From positions 1 through 64,000 of the forward strand of contig NZ_VTOK01000011.1 of NCBI RefSeq assembly GCF_009765375.1: a DNA stretch of 64,000 nt, read 5' to 3'. Numbering within the stretch: the first letter of the stretch is position 1; each line of letters starts with the position of its first letter. The notes under the pieces are model-generated. The model saw only the letters and a list, made by a program, of their open reading frames with translations, did no database searches and had not been told where the DNA came from. This stretch comes from Alteribacillus sp. YIM 98480 (lineage in GTDB: Bacteria > Bacillota > Bacilli > Bacillales > Marinococcaceae). Of the stretch, positions 9,691 to 18,201 are shown piece after piece. The position numbers were made by a program, and so were the translations under genes.

Positions 9691-10032
9691 GGCGGTTCTA
9701 CTCGCTTGTTCAGCCCTTCTCTCTTCTTTCAGCTCTCGCTTCCCAGGGTTCAGCGCTTCTTCTCCTTTTTTCGGCTCTTCCTTCCCTTCTTTCAGCGGTT
9801 CTACTCGCTTGTTCAGCCCTTCTCTCTTCTTACAACTCTCGCTTCCCAGGGTTCAGCGCTTCTTCTCCTTTTTTCGGCTCTTCCTTCCCTTCTTTCAGCA
9901 GTTCTACTCGCTTGTTCAGCTCTTCTCTCTTCTTTCAGCTCTCGCTTCCCAGGGTTCAGCACTTCTTCTCCTTTTTTCGGCTCTTCTTTCCCTTCTTTCA
10001 GCGGTTCTACTCGCTTGTTCAGTTCTTCTCCC
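9691..10032. repeat. Minisatellite array B, exact 103-bp period
   Basis: The segment GTTCTACTCGCTTGTTCAG recurs at exact 103-bp spacing (9694, 9797, 9900 and 10003 at equivalent bases), giving three full units and a partial fourth. As in array A, each unit divides into about five 20-21 bp subunits built on GCTGAAC plus purines, read on the minus strand. The 103-bp period is not a multiple of three, so the repetitive open frames over it are artefacts. It lies upstream of the NERD gene start and ends about 80 bp before the next gene. Confidence 0.93.
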
Positions 10033-10115
10033 TCCACCCACTAAAACGCACATAATGAGTAAAATTTTTGTTACATGCCATCATAAGAAAAAAGCTCCAT
10101 AATTGGAGGTGGACC

Positions 10116-11429
10116 ATGTTAATTCTTAATTTATTTTTACTTGCTCTCTTAATCCTTTTTACTGCATTTTTTGTAGCTACAGAATTTGCTATTGTAAAAG
10201 TCCGCACTTCCAAAATTGATCAATTACTCGAAACAGGTAATAAAAAAGCAGAAGCTGCTAAAAAAGTTATTTCCAACCTTGACGAATACTTATCTGCTTG
10301 CCAGCTGGGTATCACGATCACTGCGCTAGGTTTGGGGTGGTTAGGCGAGCCAACGATTGAACGCATACTTCACCCTATTTTGGAACCTTTTAATCTTCCT
10401 GGTACCATCAATACTATTTTGAGTTTTTCCATAGCTTTTTTCTTGGTAACATTTTTGCACGTCGTCCTGGGAGAACTGGCCCCTAAAACTTTTGCGATTC
10501 AAAAAGCAGAACAGATTACTATGTTATTTTCAAAACCAATTATATGGTTTTATCGAATTATGTACCCTTTTATTTGGTTGTTAAATGGTTCTGCCCAAGC
10601 AATCACCCGTTTATTTGGAGTCAGACCTGCTTCGGAGCATGAAGTAGCTCATTCCGAAGAAGAACTCCGCATTATTTTATCGGAAAGCTATGAGAAAGGC
10701 GAAATTAATCAGTCTGAATATAAATTTGTTAATCGGATTTTTGAGTTTGATAATCGTTTAGCAAAAGAAATAATGATACCTCGAACAGAGATGGTCACAC
10801 TTACTAATAATGCTTCTTTAGAAGATAACTTAAAAATAATGACAACAGAAAGATACACACGCTATCCAATTGTTAATGGAGACAAAGATCACATCACTGG
10901 TATGATACATGCAAAGGAAGTGTTTAGTGATCTCGTTAAAATGGACCATGTTGATTTATCGACTTACACACGCCCAGTAATTCAAGTTTTAGACTCTACG
11001 CCTATATCAAAGCTTTTAATAAAAATGCAGCAAGAACAAATTCATTTGGCCATCTTGCTTGATGAGTACGGCGGTACAGCCGGGCTTGTAACAGTAGAAG
11101 ATATTTTAGAAGAAATTGTAGGAGAAATCCGAGATGAATTCGATTCGGATGAACACCCTTTAATCCAAAAGTTAAACGATGCTGGAACAAATTTTATGCT
11201 TGATGGAAAAGTACTTATTGAAGAAGTAAATGATTTATTAGAAATTGACATTGAGGATGGACCGATAGATACTATTGGAGGCCTTATGCTGTTTGAAAAG
11301 CCAGAAGTTCAAGAAGGGGAAAATATTTCATTCGGCAACTGGAAGTTTATCCCAAGAGAGATGGAAGGTCAGCAAATTAGAATGATTGAAGCTATAAAAA
11401 AAGAAGAGGCTGGATTGCCCTCTTCATAG
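10116..11429 (+). CDS. CNNM/CorC-type membrane protein with CBS pair
   Basis: The 437-residue protein has an N-terminal CNNM (DUF21) domain with about four membrane segments (residues 1-190). Two CBS domains follow at about 205-325 (from EIMIPRTEMVTL to LVTVEDILEEIVGEI), then a C-terminal CorC_HlyC domain. This is the YhdP/YugS/MpfA-like family linked to Mg2+ export or tolerance. The older label hemolysin is not supported by function. The start at 10116 follows GGAGGTGG; an upstream in-frame ATG lacks a site. It directly follows minisatellite array B and appears monocistronic. Confidence 0.92.
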   Translation: MLILNLFLLALLILFTAFFVATEFAIVKVRTSKIDQLLETGNKKAEAAKKVISNLDEYLSACQLGITITALGLGWLGEPTIERILHPILEPFNLPGTINTILSFSIAFFLVTFLHVVLGELAPKTFAIQKAEQITMLFSKPIIWFYRIMYPFIWLLNGSAQAITRLFGVRPASEHEVAHSEEELRIILSESYEKGEINQSEYKFVNRIFEFDNRLAKEIMIPRTEMVTLTNNASLEDNLKIMTTERYTRYPIVNGDKDHITGMIHAKEVFSDLVKMDHVDLSTYTRPVIQVLDSTPISKLLIKMQQEQIHLAILLDEYGGTAGLVTVEDILEEIVGEIRDEFDSDEHPLIQKLNDAGTNFMLDGKVLIEEVNDLLEIDIEDGPIDTIGGLMLFEKPEVQEGENISFGNWKFIPREMEGQQIRMIEAIKKEEAGLPSS

Positions 11430-11564
11430 CACTGTTAACTTTTCATTTACTCTTCCACTCATTCTCTAGCATAGCCATTTACCTCACTCTCCTTCCAAAG
11501 CGGTATGGTTCACATTTGTACTCTTCTATAAAAATGAAAGGAGGTTGGGCTATCGGTTCGACTA

Positions 11565-11700
11565 GCCTCTACGATTTAAGTGAGTCAGCTAAATCTCACA
11601 TCCTGTGATAACGCGGAACTGATTTACCTCGTTTGTGCTAAGCAGCCGGATTCAGGAGTTAGCGTTTGAAAACGACAAATTTTTATAGTTTCTTACCTTT
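11565..11700. repeat. Degraded relative of the long family-1 repeat
   Basis: CACATCCTGTGATAACGCGGAACTG matches, with changes, the CACGTCCTGTGACAACGCCGAACTG segment of the element at 3503. It is followed by a GACAAATTTTTATAGTTTCTTACC tail like that found after the other family-1 copies. It occupies the convergent gap between the CNNM gene and the ArsA-like gene, where I see no gene. Confidence 0.55.
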
Positions 11701-11753
11701 TCAATAAACTCTACTTTTTCATAGCATTTCATTTTCTTATGTCTTTAACTGTC

Positions 11754-12704
11754 TTAAACACGTAAGGAAGGAAAAAGATATTCTTTTTTTATATCTCCAA
11801 GAGCCTTCCTTGTTGCAATATCTTCTTCTAGCAAAGGCAAAAATATTTTTTTCTGGTTGGGAAATTCTTCTTTAATCTGTTGAATATAAGCACGCTCTTG
11901 TTTTCTACGCTTCTCAATAAACATACTGTCTCCAGCATGTTCTGGCAAACATTTATTTACAACTAATGCATTCACCTTTAAATTAGCCTGTTCTAGCATC
12001 TGTAAAGCTCGTTTCGTTTCTGCAACTGGGAGCTTTTCCGGTATTAGTACGTATATGTAGGCGGTTCGTTTGTTATTAATCAACACTTTTCTTGCCTCGG
12101 AAAACCTATCTTTTCTATTCATAAGCACTCTGTAAATCGGATCATCCACTGGTTCTCCGTCATTTAACCATTGTGAATAATTTTCATTAATTGACTGCCT
12201 TCTCTTTAGCATCCCTTCTATCCATGCTTCCATCATTTCGGGCAGTGACAACAGCCGCACCGTATGACCAGTAGGTGCTGTGTCAAATACTATGGTATCA
12301 AAATATTCTTTTTCTTCTAACACTATCTGAACCAGCCTGTCAAACAGTGCTGCTTCTTCCGCACCCGGAGATACAGCGGCCATGTCAATCTGTCTATTGA
12401 CTTCTTCAGCCATGTGGGACTTCACAAGCCCTTTTAAATTGTCCTTCACTTGATTAATGTAGCGCCTGGATTCTTTCTCGGAGCTAATTTCCATACCCCA
12501 CAGGTTTTCGGTGAGCTGTTTTCTTTTATCGCCAATGTTTGTATCAAACAAATCACTTAGGTTATGAGCTGGATCGGTTGAGACGAGCAAAGTCCGCTTC
12601 CCTTTTTCTGCAGCTGCGAGTGCAAAGGCAGAAGAAGACGTCGATTTTCCTACACCGCCCTTTCCCCCAAAAAACAAAATCTCATAATTAAACAGTTTCT
12701 CCAT
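11754..12704 (-). CDS. ArsA/GET3-family ATPase
   Basis: The 316-residue cytoplasmic ATPase carries the deviant Walker A GGKGGVGKST near residue 12, the switch region DPAHNLSDLF, and DTAPTGHTVRLLSLPEM. These mark the ArsA/GET3 (SIMIBI) class. It is single-domain, unlike tandem ArsA, and there are no ars genes nearby, so arsenite transport is unlikely to be its job; a GET3-like or unknown protein-handling role is possible. The upstream gene encodes a cory-CC-star protein, a recurrent neighbour of such ATPases. A family-2 repeat lies in the 150-bp gap between them. Confidence 0.88.
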   Translation of the reverse strand: MEKLFNYEILFFGGKGGVGKSTSSSAFALAAAEKGKRTLLVSTDPAHNLSDLFDTNIGDKRKQLTENLWGMEISSEKESRRYINQVKDNLKGLVKSHMAEEVNRQIDMAAVSPGAEEAALFDRLVQIVLEEKEYFDTIVFDTAPTGHTVRLLSLPEMMEAWIEGMLKRRQSINENYSQWLNDGEPVDDPIYRVLMNRKDRFSEARKVLINNKRTAYIYVLIPEKLPVAETKRALQMLEQANLKVNALVVNKCLPEHAGDSMFIEKRRKQERAYIQQIKEEFPNQKKIFLPLLEEDIATRKALGDIKKEYLFPSLRV

Positions 12705-12737
12705 TATTTCATTCCTTTCAGAACCGGTTTGCCTTAG

Positions 12738-12827
12738 AAAACCTCAGCCTGCCGCCAAGTCCTATGGCGGATGACGTCGTTTTACTTATACCTTGATCCT
12801 TTAGCAAGTTTAAGCTTTCCAAAAGTA
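12738..12827. repeat. Dispersed repeat, family 2, between cory-CC-star and arsA-like genes
   Basis: Contains the family-2 landmarks CTGCCGCCAAG, GACGTCGTTTTACTTATAC and TTGATCCTTTAGCAAGTTTAA. It lies 34 bases upstream of the ArsA-like ATG, so it would be carried in a shared transcript. Confidence 0.8.
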
Positions 12828-12854
12828 TTAAAACAAACGCTGGCATCTCTTCTG

Positions 12855-13121
12855 TTAGCAGCAGCGTATACCGTTTAACGGAGATTTATCCATTCCCATC
12901 CGCAGATGCCATTCGTGAAACTTTTCCACCATTTCCGGATATAATTCCAAAGTATAGTAAGAAACTGGGTTTGGCAGGCCGAGTAATTCTGAAAAGCATA
13001 ACAGTAAAAAAAGATCGTCTTCATCCCGTATTTCACGTTTGATTTCAGCACGATGGGGAAGACGCAGCACTTCATCATAAAATTCTATCAACTTCTTTAA
13101 GCTCATCTTATTATCGGCCAT
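12855..13121 (-). CDS. cory-CC-star family small protein
   Basis: The 88-residue soluble protein ends in Cys-Cys immediately before the stop codon, the defining feature of the so-called cory-CC-star proteins. It has an acidic-basic helical first half and an FSELLGLPNPVSYYTLELYP core. The function of the family is unknown to me. It lies directly upstream of the ArsA-like ATPase in the same orientation, and ATPase partnership is a recurrent context. The terminal cysteine pair suggests metal or thiol chemistry, which is inference. The start is an ATG with a GGGAG upstream. Confidence 0.85.
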   Translation of the reverse strand: MADNKMSLKKLIEFYDEVLRLPHRAEIKREIRDEDDLFLLLCFSELLGLPNPVSYYTLELYPEMVEKFHEWHLRMGMDKSPLNGIRCC

Positions 13122-13151
13122 TTCTCTCCCTCCGATCTATTTTGACAGATA

Positions 13152-13202
13152 ATAAAGGGGCTTGCCGGCGAACAGGTTTGCCCACACGATAAGCCCCTTT
13201 AT
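13152..13202 (-). terminator. Terminator after cstA
   Basis: ATAAAGGGGCTT and AAGCCCCTTTAT form a perfect 12-bp stem, with a further internal stem in the long loop (TTGCCGGCGAAC...). It lies between the cstA stop and the cory-CC-star start, so it separates the two transcripts. Confidence 0.85.
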
Positions 13203-13230
13203 GGAGTTTATTTTACCACGGAAAGTTGTA

Positions 13231-14979
13231 TTAATCATTGTCCGGATCAGTATTCGGTGGTTCTCTTCGGAACAGCGCTATCGCTTCAAGCAAAATCCAT
13301 ACGGTGAACGCTAATATAATAGCTCCCAGTACAAATAAAAGAATTTGTGCATCCCCGTCTCCTAACCAAGACCACTGGAAAATAACCTGACTTGTCATGG
13401 CCCACATCGTCATAAAAAGCAAGAAGATCATTGGTATAAAGGTAAACAAGAAATTTCGTCCTTTTCTTCTAAGCCAAATAGAAATGAGCAGCAAACTAAT
13501 ACCAGCAAGGAGCTGGTTTGACGTACCGAATAATGGCCAGAGTAAATATCCTCCCGAGCCAAACCCTCGGTCTCCAGGCAGCATTACAAGCAGTGTACTT
13601 GCTCCTACAGCAATACTTGTTGCTACATGCTTTTTCGTAAGGCCAGGTGCACTATACTCCTGCCCGAGTTCTGATATAATATACCTCATTAAACGTACAG
13701 AGGTATCTAGTGTTGTAGCTGCAAAACTAACAACGATTACTGCTACAATGGTTTCCGCAACGCCTGCTGGTAAACCAAGCCCGGTTGCTAGCTGCCCCGC
13801 ACCTCCAACAAAATGGGCCAGCCCATCCGCATTTGCTGTATTAAAACTTTCATAGCTAGATAGAAAATCACTTTGTGAAGCAAAGAAGGTGGTCACTGCT
13901 AAAATGGTCACTAGGGCTAAAGTTCCTTCTCCGACTGCACCAAAATAACCAACAAAACGTGCATCCGTTTCTTTATTTAACTGTTTCGATGAGGTCCCAG
14001 AAGAAACCAGACCATGAAACCCGGAAATCGCCCCACAAGCAATGGTAATAAAGAGAAGTGGGAACCAAGAAACGTCCGATACTTCCCGTGTAGCCGGCGC
14101 TGTTACCTCAGGAGTCGGCCACGTGAAAAATAAACCAAGGTACAAAATAGCAAGCCCTACCACCAGCTGATGCGAATTAATATAATCACGCGGCTGAAGA
14201 AGCTTCCACACCGGCAGAATCGAAGCAATGTAAACATAAATCATAAGGACGGCAATCCAAATTAAAAATGCCGATGAAACCGCGTCTAAACCGAATAACC
14301 CAGTTGTTTCTTCTCCTCCAAAGTAAGACACCAAATCGATTTGTAAAGCAGGAATAGTGCTGGCAATAACAGCTGCTGCGTACATTACAGCCAGTGCAAC
14401 AAGAGATGGCACGAGCATATTTTTTCCTTTTTTATTAACCGTATAACCGATCCAAATCGCAAGCGGTATCTGAATAAACACCGCCAGGACGCTTGCTGGA
14501 AATGTTATGAATAAATTCGAAATAACCCAGGCAAATACTGCGTTGACCATGAGAACCAAAATTAGAATAATGAACAAAAATAACAGTTTGGCACGTCTTC
14601 CGATAATGCGTTCCGCCAGCGTTCCAATCGATTGCCCTTTATTGCGCACAGACAGGACGAGCGTCCCGAAGTCATGAACACCAGCTGCAAAAACGGTCCC
14701 TAATACAACCCATAAAAAGGCAGGCAACCACCCCCAATAAACAGCTACAGCCGGTCCTACAATAGGCGCTGCCCCAGCGACAGACGTGAAATGATGGCCC
14801 CAGAGCACCCATTTGTTGGTCGGTACAAAATCCACACCATCCCGGAATTGATGGGCTGGTGTTTGATAATTAGGATCCAGCCTGTAAATACGCTCTGCTA
14901 TAAATTTAGAATAATAACGATAACCAAGAGCAAACACAATTAACCCGATGATTGCTAAAACAATAGCCGGCATAACCAT
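13231..14979 (-). CDS. cstA: CstA-family carbon starvation transporter
   Basis: The 582-residue polytopic protein has about 15-16 hydrophobic segments and the CstA hallmarks FVPTNKWVLWGHHFTSVAGAAPIVGPAVA near the N-terminus and GFHGLVSSGTSSKQL in the middle. In E. coli, CstA and its relative BtsT import pyruvate or peptides during carbon limitation. The C-terminal region is shorter than in E. coli CstA (about 700 residues), as usual for the short Firmicute form. The start follows AAGGAG closely; an ATG two codons later is also possible. It is monocistronic. Confidence 0.92.
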   Translation of the reverse strand: MVMPAIVLAIIGLIVFALGYRYYSKFIAERIYRLDPNYQTPAHQFRDGVDFVPTNKWVLWGHHFTSVAGAAPIVGPAVAVYWGWLPAFLWVVLGTVFAAGVHDFGTLVLSVRNKGQSIGTLAERIIGRRAKLLFLFIILILVLMVNAVFAWVISNLFITFPASVLAVFIQIPLAIWIGYTVNKKGKNMLVPSLVALAVMYAAAVIASTIPALQIDLVSYFGGEETTGLFGLDAVSSAFLIWIAVLMIYVYIASILPVWKLLQPRDYINSHQLVVGLAILYLGLFFTWPTPEVTAPATREVSDVSWFPLLFITIACGAISGFHGLVSSGTSSKQLNKETDARFVGYFGAVGEGTLALVTILAVTTFFASQSDFLSSYESFNTANADGLAHFVGGAGQLATGLGLPAGVAETIVAVIVVSFAATTLDTSVRLMRYIISELGQEYSAPGLTKKHVATSIAVGASTLLVMLPGDRGFGSGGYLLWPLFGTSNQLLAGISLLLISIWLRRKGRNFLFTFIPMIFLLFMTMWAMTSQVIFQWSWLGDGDAQILLFVLGAIILAFTVWILLEAIALFRREPPNTDPDND

Positions 14980-15208
14980 TCACGCTCCTTTTCAACTGTC
15001 TCTCTTTATTTTTCTGATCTGATACCGCTTACAGAATTAATCTCACCACCTTCCCTTATTCATACATTTTTATGTTTTAACAATTCGATTATAAAAGAAA
15101 AAATATAATTTTGCGAATAATATATTTATTTACAAATGGAATATATAGGATCATCGCATTCGTTTGCAAACATTTTAATATATGCTACATTAAAAGAAAT
15201 ACTATATG

Positions 15209-15296
15209 TCCACTAGGGGTGTCATTGACTGAGAGAGACGATTGTCTCAACTCTTAGAACCTGATCTGGCTGAGACCAGCGTAGGGAAGTGGTGTG
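15209..15296 (+). promoter_or_regulatory. TPP riboswitch upstream of thiT
   Basis: Conserved aptamer blocks are visible in order: CCACTAGGGGTG, the CTGAGAGAGA loop, AGAACCTGATCTGGCT, and GCGTAGGGAAGTGG. They define a compact thi-box aptamer. It lies about 85 bp upstream of the thiamine transporter gene, with an expression platform at 15336-15374. Confidence 0.95.
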
Positions 15297-15335
15297 AGAA
15301 GCATTCTTACTTACAGGCTGTTTTCTTTAAACACC

Positions 15336-15374
15336 ATCCCCCTTTTCCCCAGTGGCAGTGAAAGGGGATTTTTT
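15336..15374 (+). terminator. Expression platform hairpin of the thiT riboswitch
   Basis: CCCCTTT (from 15339) pairs with AAAGGGG (15361-15367), and six T residues follow. The AAAGGGGA arm is also the only Shine-Dalgarno-like sequence before the thiT ATG at 15380. The hairpin could therefore both terminate transcription and hide the ribosome binding site. Confidence 0.75.
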
Positions 15375-15379
15375 AAGTT

Positions 15380-15949
15380 ATGCAGAATAATCGTTTGCTG
15401 ATTATGTTAGAAATTGCTTTTATGGCAGGGCTTTCAATTATTTTAAGCTATATTGAATTTAGTGCTCCTTGGGCGATGGGAGGATCCATTTCGCTCGTAA
15501 TGGTCCCCATATTTGTTATTGCTTTTCGTCGAGGGTGGAAAGCAGGGGTAACGACCGGTTTTTTAACTGGGATCCTTCAAATTCTTTTCGGTGCCATTAT
15601 TGTCCATCCTATACAATTTATACTCGAATATCCGATTGCTTATGCCGTTCTTGGGCTGGCCGGTTTATTTGTCAGCAGAAATCACTTTAAACATGAAGTG
15701 CCCGTTTTCCTGATCATTATTGGTGTAGCTTTTGGCACGCTGCTTCGTTTCATCGATCATTTCAGTGCAGGGTTGATATGGTTTGGTGAATATGCCCCAG
15801 ACGGTGTACCGGTTGTAACGTATTCAGCAGTATATAATGCTTCTTATCTCGTTCCTGAAATGCTAATAACGATCTTTGTCGTTATCCTCATTTCTAAATA
15901 CAGGCCTCAGTTTTTCTATGATGGGCGCAGCGTCCAATCTGCTGCTTAA
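15380..15949 (+). CDS. thiT: Thiamine ECF transporter S component ThiT
   Basis: The 189-residue protein has six hydrophobic segments and the ThiT pattern: an N-terminal MLEIAFMAGLSIILSYIEF helix, then GGSISLVMVPIFVIAFRRGWKAG and a late HFSAGLIWFGEYAPDG loop, which contributes thiamine-binding aromatics in ThiT. It is the substrate-binding subunit that docks onto the shared ECF energizing module, encoded elsewhere. A TPP riboswitch directly upstream supports thiamine as substrate. Confidence 0.95.
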   Translation: MQNNRLLIMLEIAFMAGLSIILSYIEFSAPWAMGGSISLVMVPIFVIAFRRGWKAGVTTGFLTGILQILFGAIIVHPIQFILEYPIAYAVLGLAGLFVSRNHFKHEVPVFLIIIGVAFGTLLRFIDHFSAGLIWFGEYAPDGVPVVTYSAVYNASYLVPEMLITIFVVILISKYRPQFFYDGRSVQSAA

Positions 15950-16057
15950 TCATTTTTTGGTCCTCCGTTGCCTTTCGCACACTGATGTGCATGTAACGGA
16001 GGCCTTTTTATATACTTATATAGAAGCCTTATCTTAATAAAAAGGGGAATGACGATA

Positions 16058-17233
16058 ATGAATAAAAGTATCGATACCCGCCTGATTCACGGAAATTATT
16101 CTTCCCGGTTTTATCATGGCAGTCTCATACCGCCAATTTTTCAAACTTCTACTTTTTCGTTTACATCTGCTGAAGAAGGAGAAAGAAGGTTTGCCGGAGA
16201 AGAAGACGGCTTTGTTTACTCCAGATTAGGAAACCCTACAGTTCAGGAACTAGAATATAAAATAGCGGACCTTGAAAACGGGGAAGAAGGAATAGCATTT
16301 AGTTCCGGGATGGCCGCTGTTTCTGCTGTGGTGACCTCGGTTATAAAAACAGGTGACCATATTCTTGTTTCAGAAGGTGTATATGGTTGTACCTTTGGTC
16401 TCCTTCAAATGTTAAAAGATCGATTTAATATTGATTTTAGTCTTGTCAATATGGATAAGAAAGAAACCATTGAATCATTATTACGACCGCAAACGAAAGC
16501 TATTTACGTAGAAACCCCCATTAATCCAACGATGAAATTAGTTGATTTGCAGATGATTAGGAACATTGCCAAGCAGCACAACCTCTTCTATATCGTAGAT
16601 AACACTTTTTCTTCTCCTGTTTTACAAAGGCCGCTGGAATTCGGAGCAGATGTCGTTTTGCACAGTGCCACAAAATACATCGGGGGACATGGAGATGTAA
16701 TCGCAGGCCTTGCAGCAGGTAGTACAGATTTTATATCTCTTGTAAGACGCTCTTCTCAAAAAGACATGGGAGGAATTCTTGGGCCATTTGATGCCTGGCT
16801 GCTTTTACGGGGTATAAAAACATTATCTTTACGGATGAAACGTCACTCTGAAAACGCAAAATTACTCAGTGAGCGATTGAAAAACCATTCAAAAATCGAA
16901 AAAGTATACTACCCCGGTGACCCAGATTTCCCTCAACATTCCTTAGCAGCAAAGCAAATGGACCATTTCGGCGGATTAATAAGTTTTGAACTAAAAGGAA
17001 CCAAAGCGGCAGCTCAGTCGTTTATGAATCATCTTGTAATGATCCAAATTGCGGTTAGTTTAGGAGACGCAGAAACGTTAATTCAACACCCTGCGACGAT
17101 GACACATGCTATTGTCCCACACGAAACGAGAAACAAAATGGGGATTAGTGATCGCTTGTTACGGCTGTCGGCAGGGCTTGAAGCAGAAAAGGATATATGG
17201 CAGGACATTGAACAAGCTTTGGATGCCTTGTAA
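16058..17233 (+). CDS. mgl: Methionine gamma-lyase type PLP enzyme
   Basis: The 391-residue product belongs to the Cys/Met metabolism PLP family. The PLP lysine is K206 in HSATKYIGGHGDVIAG, and C111 lies in VYGCTF. This corresponds to the active-site cysteine that distinguishes methionine gamma-lyases (C116 and K211 in the Pseudomonas enzyme, the same offset). It would split methionine to methanethiol, 2-oxobutyrate and ammonia. Cystathionine gamma-lyase or synthase activity is the alternative. The start at 16058 suits the AAAGGGG site better than the ATG three codons earlier. No SAM riboswitch or T-box is visible upstream. Confidence 0.85.
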   Translation: MNKSIDTRLIHGNYSSRFYHGSLIPPIFQTSTFSFTSAEEGERRFAGEEDGFVYSRLGNPTVQELEYKIADLENGEEGIAFSSGMAAVSAVVTSVIKTGDHILVSEGVYGCTFGLLQMLKDRFNIDFSLVNMDKKETIESLLRPQTKAIYVETPINPTMKLVDLQMIRNIAKQHNLFYIVDNTFSSPVLQRPLEFGADVVLHSATKYIGGHGDVIAGLAAGSTDFISLVRRSSQKDMGGILGPFDAWLLLRGIKTLSLRMKRHSENAKLLSERLKNHSKIEKVYYPGDPDFPQHSLAAKQMDHFGGLISFELKGTKAAAQSFMNHLVMIQIAVSLGDAETLIQHPATMTHAIVPHETRNKMGISDRLLRLSAGLEAEKDIWQDIEQALDAL

Positions 17234-17243
17234 TAACCTTCTT

Positions 17244-17963
17244 TCACCAGTCAAAAAAGTATTTTAATGCTAAAGTAATGATTGTATAACCAAGAGATCC
17301 TGCCAAAAATGTTTTAAAATGTGCATTTTCCTCAGATGGCAGCTCTTTTTTCAGAACATTTAACACCATTGCACCGGAGATAAAAGCAAACACAATGGCG
17401 AGAACAAATGAAGGAAGCGGAGCAAACACCCCTGTTACCCAGCCAGCAACAATTCCGACAGCAAGCAAGTATCTTCCTAGTGACTCATACCGCTTGCTGT
17501 CTTCCCTCCACATGTCGTGAGAAACAGCCATAAAATGAAATCCAACAGCAACACCATAAAACACTGCTTCAATACCTTCTATGTCAGAAGCAAAAATAAT
17601 ATAGGAAATAAGCATGTTATAAAGTGAGAAAAATACCATTTGAATCCAGAAAAAGTGTCCTTCTCCTTTCTCATGCTCCCTAGCTGCTCTTTCTGCTGCT
17701 TTATGCACTCCATAGAAAATAAGCAGCCCCAAGAGCCCTAATATATATAATTCCGATTCCATCGTCAGCCCTTTTGTTTGGGAAAATCCTTCTTGCTCTT
17801 TATGTAAAGATGGAAGCACATAAACAAATACATATGATACAGCCACACCACCAGAAAATGACAGCCATTTAAAACGACCGATCGCTGACGAAGAAATAAT
17901 TTTATTTGCAAATAACTGTACGAGCAGATATACAATGACTAATGCAAGCGAATCAAATGTCAT
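17244..17963 (-). CDS. Integral membrane protein, weakly ZIP-like
   Basis: The 239-residue protein has about eight hydrophobic segments. The second segment reads SGGVAVSYVFVYVLPSL, which resembles the helix II to III region of ZIP metal transporters, and HFMAVSHDMW sits where ZIP proteins have a metal-site helix, but the canonical HNxPEG motif is absent. I therefore call it an unknown membrane protein with possible ZIP ancestry. The start at 17963 follows GGAGAAGG; a longer frame upstream lacks a site. It converges on the lyase gene with only a 10-bp gap. Confidence 0.7.
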   Translation of the reverse strand: MTFDSLALVIVYLLVQLFANKIISSSAIGRFKWLSFSGGVAVSYVFVYVLPSLHKEQEGFSQTKGLTMESELYILGLLGLLIFYGVHKAAERAAREHEKGEGHFFWIQMVFFSLYNMLISYIIFASDIEGIEAVFYGVAVGFHFMAVSHDMWREDSKRYESLGRYLLAVGIVAGWVTGVFAPLPSFVLAIVFAFISGAMVLNVLKKELPSEENAHFKTFLAGSLGYTIITLALKYFFDW

Positions 17964-18159
17964 TTTACCTTCTCCCTTCTTACCTGAAGCAACATTAAAA
18001 GTTTTCCCTTGCATCTGAATGAAAAAACCTACACCTAAAACAGCATAGATCGGCCAGTAACTTTCTCGCTTCTTCGCGTCAGCCGCCTACGTGCCATAGC
18101 TGTTTCCAATACTCCGATCGCCCTTCCTTTTCAAGACCTAAAAACCCGTTTACACAAAA

Positions 18160-18190
18160 AACTGCCATTCGCGATACACGAATGACAGTT
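18160..18190 (-). terminator. Terminator of the nasF-nasD-nasE operon
   Basis: AACTGCCATTCG and CGAATGACAGTT form a stem with one mismatch. On the minus strand it is followed by a run of T, directly after the Rieske subunit stop codon. Confidence 0.87.
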
Positions 18191-18201
18191 TCATAGATAA
18201 G

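Noticed and set aside
9514-10102. Long open frames with Ser/Phe/Leu-rich or Glu/Lys-rich repetitive protein over array B, on both strands
   Set aside because: The 103-bp period is not divisible by three, so the same DNA is read in different frames from copy to copy. There are no ribosome sites; the frames stay open because the sequence is pyrimidine- or purine-only.
10116-11429. Hemolysin
   Set aside because: The family is historically annotated so, but the CNNM-CBS-CorC architecture points to ion homeostasis rather than a toxin.
11754-12704. Arsenite efflux ATPase ArsA
   Set aside because: There is no arsB, arsD or arsR nearby, and the protein is single-domain; I keep only the ArsA/GET3 family call.
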